Below the pieces are notes generated by a model. It worked only from the letters and a program-made list of their open reading frames with translations. It did not search any database and was not told the origin of the DNA. From Cyclobacteriaceae bacterium (lineage in GTDB: Bacteria > Bacteroidota > Bacteroidia > Cytophagales > Cyclobacteriaceae): a stretch of DNA of 53,253 nt. Of this stretch, positions 47,301 through 53,253 are shown one piece after another. Position 1 is the first letter of the stretch. Every line of letters begins with the position of its first letter. The DNA lies in NCBI GenBank assembly GCA_024644875.1, contig JAHEGY010000020.1, positions 1-53,253 of the forward strand. Reading direction: 5' to 3'. The position numbers were made by a program, and so were the translations under genes.

Positions 47301-47637
47301 TGGCGAACCAAATACAACACCATTGGAGGATCCGGCCTACAGGGGATATCTCCCATACAAAGACCGCGTCATTACCGGGTCCGTGCTTGATGCATCCAGT
47401 ATCCGGATCAGGGAAGCCATGTTGAGTTACACTTTCCCGCATAAGCTGGTATCAAAATGGAAAATGACCAATCTTACATTGGCCATAACCGGGAGGAACT
47501 TATATTTCTTCTATAAACCGGCTGATCATATTGATCCGGAAGCCGGTTACAGCAGCGGAAATACCGGGAATGGCATAGAACAAAGTACCCTGCCTTCCAC
47601 GAGGTCTATAGGATTTAATTTAAGAGTTGGCTTTTAA
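44368..47637 (+). CDS. SusC/RagA-type TonB-dependent transporter
   Basis: 1089 residues, a normal length. A signal segment with a long basic n-region (core IIRFAILLIFLGISQVSAG) precedes a carboxypeptidase-regulatory-like domain (about 70-145; VTGTVVSSTDQSPLPGVNVIIKGT), a TonB box region (EEIIVTGL), a plug domain with the SusC signature (IRG-like RIILRGISS and VIDGIPM, about 165-295) and a 22-strand barrel that ends LRVGF. It imports a glycan, or a glycan with its lipid headgroup, across the outer membrane with the SusD protein immediately downstream. The substrate is inferred only from the GH5 and PI-PLC genes that follow. Confidence 0.95.
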   Translation: MRKFTFIFRPNLVKFFENSVRLFDRSIKKKNLMIIRFAILLIFLGISQVSAGNLSKTRNISFATSIEEITVTGTVVSSTDQSPLPGVNVIIKGTDIGTITDVNGNYTLQVDAEDAILIFSYVGFLSEEVEIGNQNVIDVSLAESIEALEEIIVTGLSIERDKESLGYSVSQLSGDEVNQVKADNFANALSGKVAGLQITESSTGVGGSTRIILRGISSISGDNRPLFVIDGIPMLSGHNSSNNNSKDSGDALTDINPEDIESISVLKGAGAAAVYGSRAANGVILITTKKGSLDKGFKINFSSTYLREDPLVLPDLQNMYGQGGLRGIYPIVNPNNTVLDHPSIWSYGPKMDSSTVIGWTGEDEIYASPEDQFKYFFQTGQTFINNLAVELGNESSSLRLSLTDQRSSGIMPTNNLSRQTFSLRGFTRQNIFEIDAKFTYVHHNVENRPIMMENGGNAPLSLSILPRNISAQSLEENTTDEFGNEKTWLLDETFGNPYWMLENQGNNDIRDRYQFSFSIKTDITKNLYLLLRSGLDQAVVEDKNWTNKGTKTAANGRGNYSHSMNNRAEWNSDFLLSYDNSAGQFSYGVSLGGNYRIDNYTNISQWGSGLQIPGYYHISNLSEFYTNEYSSRYEVASLYALGNVSFKDALYFDLTYRSDWSSSLPSDNNQFPYYSLNLSWLFTNTFSLPNWFSSGKLRGSVAQTGNDTSPYRLENVYNVIQSPLPYSMVSIPGELKTPDLLPEINNTWEVGTDLGFINNRLLLNLTYYYSLAKNQIMSVPIPTSTSYSSKVLNSGEVENRGIELQLDAVVISKPSGFNWDATLMYTKNNSEVKSIHPDLNSIILNSAWHATIEARPGEEYGLIYGYDWKRDANGNMLIDSRGWPMQGDSLISHGSVNPDYIFGFRNTFSYKGFTLSFLIDGTMGAEIYSFGKTYKMLWGTDTETLEGREEWFATHENGFPIPGVEPGGYIFEGVMEDSGEPNTTPLEDPAYRGYLPYKDRVITGSVLDASSIRIREAMLSYTFPHKLVSKWKMTNLTLAITGRNLYFFYKPADHIDPEAGYSSGNTGNGIEQSTLPSTRSIGFNLRVGF

Positions 47638-47639
47638 AT

Positions 47640-49151
47640 ATGAAAATGAAGTTTTTAATTAGAAGTACAATAATGAAGAATACTTCAATAATTACCGGTC
47701 TTATATTTGCATTAATCTTTAATGCTTGTAACGATAGATTCATAGAGGTAAATACGAATCCCAATGGGATTTCGGATGTTGATCCCGCGCATCTTTTTGC
47801 AACAGCCGCAAGAGCCCAGTTCAGAAGTGGTATAACACCTTATGATTACCAGACAGCCGGCCAGATGGGACATATATTTACCGGTGTTTTTGTTGAGCGG
47901 TTTATTGATCAATATCAGCAGGATCTTTCCGGTAGCACCTACGAATCCTTGTACAACACAGTTTATCAGGATCTGATCAGATATTATAACGAAATATTGT
48001 TACTTACAGGGCCGGGTATGGTAAAAGAGAATGCGTTTCAATATGCTGTTGCTGATATAATGGCCGTTCTATCTTATTCGAAACTAACAGATGCCTTCGG
48101 GGATATTCCCTATTTTAACGGGGGACTGGGTGTTGTCGGCGAGATGAAGCCTGTCTATGACAGTCAGGAGACTATTTACCTCGACATGATTGAAAGGCTC
48201 CGCATGGACATAGAAACCCTGAAGCAAGCTGATGGTACGGTTGGTTTGATCGGGCAGGATCCTATATACAATGATGATCCGGATCTTTGGCTCAGGTTCG
48301 CTAATTCACTGAGATTGAGATTGGCCATGAGAATGCGACATGTAGAATCATCCACAGCTGCTGGTATAATTACTGAATGTTTACAGGAAACCTTATTAGC
48401 TTCCAATGATCACAATGCAGTTCAGTGGGGGATTGATGGAGACAATAGCCAGTTATTCAGTCCCTGGTATGGAAGCTTTTCGTATTATAATTTCAGGATC
48501 AGTGACCGTGTTGTTTCTCAATTAGAAACAACCAATGATCCAAGACTTCCAGTTTATGCCACCCAATTGAGTGACAGCACCTATAAAGGATTTCAAAATG
48601 GACTGGTTGAAGAAGTGTTTAGTGAGGAAATTCAACTTGAACATTCTTTCCCAGGTGAACATCTGGTTGGTAAAGGTGCTCCGACTTACCTGATGACTGC
48701 CGCTGAAATTACTTTTTTACAAGCTGAGTGTGCGCTTTTTAATCTTGGAGGAACAGATGCTAATACGCATTACAGAAATGGAATACAACTTGCCATGCAA
48801 AGAGTAGGGGTTGCCCCTGAGGATATAACAGCTTATCTGGCAACCGAAACGGCTACCTTGTCAGGCACCCAGGAAGAACAATTTGAACAGATTTGTGAGC
48901 AAATGTGGCTTTCTTTCATTCCGAATACCGCTGAAGCCTATTCCATGATGAGAAGAACAGGATATCCGCATATTCCGGAAAGGGATGGTATTACAACGGA
49001 TAGGGGGGATACGGATGGTGAACTGCCTTCACGATTGATATACCCACTGAGTGAAAAACAGAGAAATACTGAAAATGTGCAGAAAGCAATAAATAACCTG
49101 GTTGGAGGAGATGAATTGAAGAGCCGGGTATGGTGGGATGTAAAAAGATAA
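47640..49151 (+). CDS. SusD/RagB-family lipoprotein (SusD-like_2)
   Basis: 503 residues. A lipoprotein signal reads MKNTSIITGLIFALIFNACN from an inner ATG at 47673; the first ATG at 47640 is kept because it lies two bases from the SusC stop. The mature part starts DRFIEVNTNPNGISDVDPAHLF, the family opening, and has the AVADIMAVLSYSKLTDAFGDIPY helix and AEITFLQAECAL helix of SusD proteins. It caps the SusC pore on the cell surface and captures the glycan. No frame breaks. Confidence 0.94.
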   Translation: MKMKFLIRSTIMKNTSIITGLIFALIFNACNDRFIEVNTNPNGISDVDPAHLFATAARAQFRSGITPYDYQTAGQMGHIFTGVFVERFIDQYQQDLSGSTYESLYNTVYQDLIRYYNEILLLTGPGMVKENAFQYAVADIMAVLSYSKLTDAFGDIPYFNGGLGVVGEMKPVYDSQETIYLDMIERLRMDIETLKQADGTVGLIGQDPIYNDDPDLWLRFANSLRLRLAMRMRHVESSTAAGIITECLQETLLASNDHNAVQWGIDGDNSQLFSPWYGSFSYYNFRISDRVVSQLETTNDPRLPVYATQLSDSTYKGFQNGLVEEVFSEEIQLEHSFPGEHLVGKGAPTYLMTAAEITFLQAECALFNLGGTDANTHYRNGIQLAMQRVGVAPEDITAYLATETATLSGTQEEQFEQICEQMWLSFIPNTAEAYSMMRRTGYPHIPERDGITTDRGDTDGELPSRLIYPLSEKQRNTENVQKAINNLVGGDELKSRVWWDVKR

Positions 49152-49206
49152 TAAATTATAACCTAATATATTCATAGGAGAATTTTTAACAATTAAATTA
49201 AACACA

Positions 49207-50229
49207 ATGAACAAATTTATTAGTTTCACAAAATGGGCTTTTACTGCGATGGCAGTTACTGGCCTGGTAATGATCTATTCCTGTTCCGATGATGAGGGAG
49301 AACCGGAAAATCCAATTGAAAAGGTGGATTTCACATATGCCGACACAGATACTGAAGTAGGTGAAACCACAACAATTGCTCCTGCGACGACAGGTATGGA
49401 TCCAGCCACATGGTCAATTATCGATGATGGCGAAGCGGATTTTGTTACTATTAATGCTAATACCGGTGAGTTGACTGTAGGTGCTGAGTCTACAACAGGT
49501 TCTTATACTGTATCTGTGCAATCAAGCAATGAGGGCGGTACATCAAATGGTACAGCTGAGATCACGATAATAGTTAACGCAGACTTTGACCTTGCCGGTA
49601 AAAACCTTATCTGGAAATACTGGATGAATAATACAGCTGATGTAGTATTGTACAATCTCAATTTACTGCCTGGCCAGGAAGCTCTGCCTGATGAGATTCC
49701 GATCCCTACTGGCTGGCCTGCTGACTGGCCAAACATTAACCTGGCAGATCCCATGTTGCCAACGTATTTTGTTTTTCCAACAGTTCAGTACTTCCTGATG
49801 CAGGTGCCGGGTGATGATGCCTGTGCTGCCCAGACCAATGAAGCGGAGAGCGGTGATACATTATTAGTCATTGTAAACAATGATTTGTCATTAAGTACCG
49901 TATGCAGGGATACAGTCAATAATGAACCCGGGACTACCGTAGATCTGGGTACATCATCCATCTCTTATAGTGATGGTGGATTTGTATGGACTATGGAACT
50001 AACTTTACAAGGTGTCCCGGTCACTGTTGCCATAGGCAATGCTGTTATTGAGGATTTCACTGATCCGTTGGATCCAAGCTGGGAGGCACCAAGTGGTGTG
50101 CCTAGAACTTTCTCGGCTGTTACCGGTAATGTTGCTCAGTATATGACTCCAACTGATTTTCATCCGGACAACTATTTATCATCGATTCAACTTCTTGACG
50201 TGGATGTTGTACTCGAAATTCTTGAATAG
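49207..50229 (+). CDS. Surface lipoprotein with Ig/cadherin-like domain (SusE/F position)
   Basis: 340 residues. The lipobox is VMIYSCS, followed by a DDEGEPENP acidic run of the kind that directs lipoproteins to the Bacteroidota cell surface. An Ig-like (Big-type) domain covers about 40-125 (TWSIIDDGEADFVTINANTGELTVG). The rest is an unrecognised domain with many Trp and aromatic residues (WPADWPNINL, GGFVWTMEL), which could bind sugar rings. Its position right after SusD is that of a surface glycan-binding protein. The name is by position, not family. Confidence 0.78.
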   Translation: MNKFISFTKWAFTAMAVTGLVMIYSCSDDEGEPENPIEKVDFTYADTDTEVGETTTIAPATTGMDPATWSIIDDGEADFVTINANTGELTVGAESTTGSYTVSVQSSNEGGTSNGTAEITIIVNADFDLAGKNLIWKYWMNNTADVVLYNLNLLPGQEALPDEIPIPTGWPADWPNINLADPMLPTYFVFPTVQYFLMQVPGDDACAAQTNEAESGDTLLVIVNNDLSLSTVCRDTVNNEPGTTVDLGTSSISYSDGGFVWTMELTLQGVPVTVAIGNAVIEDFTDPLDPSWEAPSGVPRTFSAVTGNVAQYMTPTDFHPDNYLSSIQLLDVDVVLEILE

Positions 50230-50253
50230 AGATAATTTGAATAAATAAACAAG

Positions 50254-50286
50254 TGGCGAATTCCGGTGGTTTTCGCCATTTTTTTA
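50254..50286 (+). terminator. Rho-independent terminator after the SusCD-lipoprotein operon
   Basis: Stem TGGCGAA (50254-50260) pairs with TTCGCCA (50272-50278), with an 11-base loop, followed by a run of seven T. It lies 25 bases after the lipoprotein stop and separates SusC-SusD-lipoprotein from the GH5 transcript, which must therefore have its own promoter. Confidence 0.8.
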
Positions 50287-50390
50287 TCTGATCATGTAAA
50301 TTTAAATTTATTTCAGAACCTAAGATCTTTAATGCGATTTCCATTTCTACACAACCAACATTAAAAAATTTCTAATTCATTTAAATCCCT

Positions 50391-50499
50391 TTTATCCCAT
50401 TATGATGTCTTGTTTCATAATAGAGACACTTGCTTCAAAGTCGTGGATTTACGGAAGGACCACCTCATTTATCCCATTATTGGCCATTTTATCCCATAA
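50391..50499 (+). repeat. Three direct copies of TTTATCCCATTAT-like element
   Basis: Copies at 50391-50403 (TTTATCCCATTAT), 50468-50480 (identical) and 50488-50499 (TTTATCCCATAA). The second and third start exactly 20 bases apart, about two helical turns, and the third ends 25 bases before a -7-like box. Spacing and position fit an activator that binds as a dimer upstream of the GH5 gene. The first copy is 77 bases further upstream. No regulator gene for it is in the window. One reverse-strand near copy lies at 43877-43888 upstream of SusC. Confidence 0.6.
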
Positions 50500-50524
50500 A
50501 AAAATATGAAGGATTTTTTTAATT

Positions 50525-50532
50525 TAATTTTG
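50525..50532 (+). promoter_or_regulatory. Candidate -7 box of the GH5 gene
   Basis: TAATTTTG fits the Bacteroidota -7 consensus TAnnTTTG and lies 35 bases before the ATG. No -33 TTG is at the expected spacing; the third TTTATCCCAT element takes that place, which would fit a promoter that needs an activator. A start site near 50538 would leave a leader of about 30 bases. Confidence 0.5.
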
Positions 50533-50567
50533 CAATTCATGAGTTTAAATCTATAAACTGATTTTTT

Positions 50568-52226
50568 ATGAAAAAAGCAATTAAAAATACCATCCTTATC
50601 GTTTTGATTGGCTGTCTGGCTCTTAGTTTCGAGATGTGCCAAAGTACAGACACATATACAGATGCAGAGAATAAACTGTCAGATTTTGTATATGTTGAAG
50701 GCCGGAATTTTAAAGATCCCTATGGGCGTGATCTCATCTTGCATGGAATAAACGTGGTTAATAAGAATCCGGAATCCGATTATGTGGGTCATATTACGCC
50801 AGAAGAAATGGCAAAATTCAAGTCCTGGGGATTCAATGTTATCAGGTTGGGTATAATCTGGGATGGCCTGGAACCGCAACCTGGAATATATAATCAGGAA
50901 TACCTTGGTAAAATTGATGAGATGATCCAGTGGGCTGGGGATAATGATTTATATATTATGCTGGATATGCACCAGGATCTTTACAGTGTAGAATTCAGTG
51001 ATGGGGCACCTTCATGGGCCACCATAACGGATGATCAGCCACATCATATGGGAGATATCTGGAGTGATGCTTATTTGATCAGCCCCGCTGTACAGCATGC
51101 ATTTGATAATTTCTGGAACAATACGCCGGCATCGGATGGAACAGGTATTCAGGATCATTATATCGCACTCTGGAAACATATTGCTGAAAGATACAAGGAT
51201 AATTCTGCAGTCATAGGTTTTGACATTATGAATGAACCTTTTATGGGTTCTGAAGCCAATACTATTATGCCGAAGCTACTTGAAGCTTATGCTATGGTTG
51301 TAGCAGAATCAACTGGCGAGCAACCACCAGGAGCTGACGAACTCATGGCCATCTGGACCAGTGAGGAATCAAGACTGGAAGCTTTGAAATTAATAGCTGA
51401 AGCTGATAAATACAGCCGGGTAATAGATGCAATTTACGAAGTCAATGCCCCATTTGAGAGCACAACATTAAGCGAGTTTTATCAGAAAACAAGAAATGCC
51501 ATCAGAGAAGTGAATAATAACCATATTATTTTCCTCGAACATGGTTATTTCAATAATACAGGAGTGCGAAGCGCTTTAAGGCCTCTTTTAGATATGCACG
51601 GCAATCCGGATCCCCTGCAGGCATATGCAGCCCATGGGTATGATCTTCTTACCGATACCAAAGAAGTTGAAAATCCAAGTTATGAAAGGGTTGAATTTAT
51701 TTATTCGAGGATCTCAGAAACTTCAAAACGTCTGAATATGCCCGTATTACTCGGTGAATGGGGGGCTTATCATTCTAAGAGTTCCAAAATGGTTGAAACA
51801 GCGGCCCATGCTGTCGGACTAGTTGAAAAATTGAATTTCAGCAATACCTATTGGGCCTATTATAAAGATATTGATCAATATCCTTATTTTAACAATAGCA
51901 TTATCAGGCCCTATCCGTCTGAAATATCAGGCTCTTTAATCTCGTATAATTATAACAGGAATAACGGGATTTTCGAATGCTCTTGGGTAGAGACACCAGA
52001 AATTTTAAGCCCCACAAGATTTTATATTCCAAATCTGGATAGAATTTCGGATGATAAGATCAAGGTAGAGCCTGATGCTGATCAGATCACAATTGAGACT
52101 ATTCAAAACTCAAAAGCGGGATATCTTCTGATTAATCCATTAGAACAATCCGGTAGAAGAGACATCAGAATTGAACTAATAAATCCCCAGACTAATAATA
52201 TGCTCTTAAAAAGGAACCGGATCTGA
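50568..52226 (+). CDS. GH5 endoglycoceramidase-like lipoprotein
   Basis: 552 residues with a lipoprotein signal ending at Cys24. The TIM barrel shows ILHGINVVNK, WGFNVIRLGIIWDGLEPQPG and LDMHQDLYS ... GAPSWA, the pattern of endoglycoceramidases (EGCase) rather than cellulases. The acid/base is Glu223 in FDIMNEPF and the nucleophile is Glu397 in LLGEWGAYH. The C-terminal 130 residues form a beta-sandwich like that of EGCase II. EGCases cut the bond between the whole glycan and ceramide in glycosphingolipids. Neighbours are a SusCD system and a PI-PLC, which also points at lipid-linked glycans. Assignment to GH5 is firm; the EGCase specificity is a strong inference. Confidence 0.88.
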   Translation: MKKAIKNTILIVLIGCLALSFEMCQSTDTYTDAENKLSDFVYVEGRNFKDPYGRDLILHGINVVNKNPESDYVGHITPEEMAKFKSWGFNVIRLGIIWDGLEPQPGIYNQEYLGKIDEMIQWAGDNDLYIMLDMHQDLYSVEFSDGAPSWATITDDQPHHMGDIWSDAYLISPAVQHAFDNFWNNTPASDGTGIQDHYIALWKHIAERYKDNSAVIGFDIMNEPFMGSEANTIMPKLLEAYAMVVAESTGEQPPGADELMAIWTSEESRLEALKLIAEADKYSRVIDAIYEVNAPFESTTLSEFYQKTRNAIREVNNNHIIFLEHGYFNNTGVRSALRPLLDMHGNPDPLQAYAAHGYDLLTDTKEVENPSYERVEFIYSRISETSKRLNMPVLLGEWGAYHSKSSKMVETAAHAVGLVEKLNFSNTYWAYYKDIDQYPYFNNSIIRPYPSEISGSLISYNYNRNNGIFECSWVETPEILSPTRFYIPNLDRISDDKIKVEPDADQITIETIQNSKAGYLLINPLEQSGRRDIRIELINPQTNNMLLKRNRI

Positions 52227-52324
52227 CGCCTTCATCGAATGGGAAAAATCCACCTTGCGATTTTGCCTGGGTATTTAGGATCTCATGATTTTTATATATT
52301 GCTTATAATTAAATTGTTATAGTA

Positions 52325-53253
52325 ATGATAGTAAACTTATTGTTTAAAATGATATACAAATATTGCCTTTATTATATCTTTCTGATATCGATGACTTTTA
52401 TGTTTCTGAATTTTGGATGTAGTCCTCATGACACATCTAATCTTCGTCTGAATGATATCCAGATCGTAGGCAGCCATAACAGCTATAAAAAGGCGATTGA
52501 TCAGGAACTCATGAAGATTTTGTACCAGGAAGATTCGAATCTTGCCATATCCCTGGAATATGAGCATCTGCCCATCAGGGATCAGCTTGACCTAGGAATG
52601 CGAAACCTGGAGATCGATATTTTCCATGATCCACAAGGGGGGAGGTACAATAGACCACTTGGCCTGCTGGTAATACAAAATGCATCATCCTATGATACAC
52701 TGAAAATGAATACACCGGGGATGAAAGTATTTCATGTACAGGACATTGATTTCCGCAGCCATTATTATCTTTTCTCAGAAGCATTATCTGAGATTAGAGA
52801 ATGGTCGAATAATCATCCTGGCCACATCCCAATAATCATTACCATGAACCTCAAGGATGAAGTTATTGACAGACCGGGATTTCAAACGCCCTTACCTTTC
52901 AGTATAGCCGCACTTGATTCAGTCGACAATGAGATATTATCAGTATTGGGATGGAATAAATTGATCCATCCGGATCTCGTGAGATCTTCGTATCCTACGC
53001 TTGAAGAGGCTGTTACTCAAACTGGATGGCCTTTGCTTGATGATGCGAGAGGGAAATTACTTTTTATGCTCGATGCAGGAGAAAGTATAAACAAATTATA
53101 TCTCCAGGATCATCCATCTTTAAGTGGCCGGATAATGTTTATCAATTCAAAAGAAGGTAAACCAGAAGCAGCTTTCATGATCCTGAATAATCCATTTATA
53201 TCCTTCGGGAAGATACAGGAGTTTGTTAAAAAGGGATATATGGTCAGAACGAG
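52325..53253 (+). CDS. Ca2+-dependent phosphoinositide phospholipase C-like lipoprotein (3' end outside window)
   Basis: The frame is open to the last base; 309 codons are seen. It starts at the ATG at 52325 or the ATG at 52349, which directly begins a lipoprotein signal ending in LNFGC. The domain matches the Streptomyces-type PI-PLC-C1 family: IVGSHNSYK with the first catalytic His, GMRNLEIDIFHDP with the Glu and Asp that bind calcium, and FHVQDIDFRSH with the second His. Such enzymes split phosphatidylinositol or GPI-type lipids into diacylglycerol and inositol phosphate. It lies about 100 bases after the GH5 gene and both are surface-bound lipoproteins, so they probably work on the same class of lipid. 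Confidence 0.85.
   Translation, partial: MIVNLLFKMIYKYCLYYIFLISMTFMFLNFGCSPHDTSNLRLNDIQIVGSHNSYKKAIDQELMKILYQEDSNLAISLEYEHLPIRDQLDLGMRNLEIDIFHDPQGGRYNRPLGLLVIQNASSYDTLKMNTPGMKVFHVQDIDFRSHYYLFSEALSEIREWSNNHPGHIPIIITMNLKDEVIDRPGFQTPLPFSIAALDSVDNEILSVLGWNKLIHPDLVRSSYPTLEEAVTQTGWPLLDDARGKLLFMLDAGESINKLYLQDHPSLSGRIMFINSKEGKPEAAFMILNNPFISFGKIQEFVKKGYMVRT

Noticed and set aside
1-53253. CRISPR arrays, tRNA genes, insertion sequences or phage genes
   Set aside because: I found no regularly spaced repeats, no cloverleaf with a recognisable T loop in the spacers, and no transposase or integrase motifs in any frame.

Overview
The window looks like chromosome from a member of the Bacteroidota, most likely a Cytophagales-type bacterium. 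The evidence is a SusC/SusD pair, a large secreted protein with a CHU_C (type IX secretion, type B) tail, 7TMR-DISM and propeller/Y_Y_Y histidine kinases, many lipoprotein signal peptides, AT-rich intergenic DNA and few Shine-Dalgarno sequences. I see no tRNA, rRNA, insertion sequence, phage gene or CRISPR array. The assignment is by gene content only.

Bases 1-9200 (mostly + strand): the tail of an unrecognised gene; a PA0069-type radical SAM protein preceded by a near-perfect AT-only inverted repeat; a 7TMR-DISM histidine kinase overlapped by a small gene; a tight run of four exported proteins (lipoprotein, two small secreted proteins, a three-unit leucine-rich-repeat protein); and a lipid-anchored MsrA. 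Bases 9200-16000: a patatin/outer-membrane-barrel protein (-) divergent from a Bax-type glucosaminidase with overlapping start codons, a polysaccharide deacetylase lipoprotein, an NRAMP-fold transporter with altered metal motifs, and a DUF2891 protein.

Bases 16000-29000: a sugar porter, a cytoplasmic histidine kinase fused end-to-end with a hydrolase remnant, a GH130 lipoprotein, a HEAT-like protein, a barrel protein, a one-piece propeller/Y_Y_Y histidine kinase, the oxidative pentose phosphate pair zwf-pgl, a DMT transporter and a 5'(3')-deoxyribonucleotidase. Bases 29000-39500: a giant T9SS substrate, an unusual DUF4956 / HlyD-like / TolC-like operon (-), and the conserved SGNH esterase / ABC ATPase / ABC permease neighbourhood (tesA-ybbA-ybbP type).

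Bases 39500-53253 (all + strand) are the most interesting. A three-gene cytoplasmic cassette (class III aminotransferase, FGGY sugar kinase, class II aldolase) is followed by SusC, SusD, a surface lipoprotein, an endoglycoceramidase-like GH5 lipoprotein and a Ca2+-type phosphoinositide phospholipase C that runs off the end. EGCase-like and PI-PLC-like enzymes beside a SusCD importer suggest a locus that strips and imports headgroups of eukaryotic glycolipids (glycosphingolipids, GPI- or inositol-phosphate-linked lipids), with the cassette perhaps using an unusual released sugar. Three copies of a TTTATCCCAT element lie upstream of the GH5 gene, the last ending where an activator would contact polymerase.
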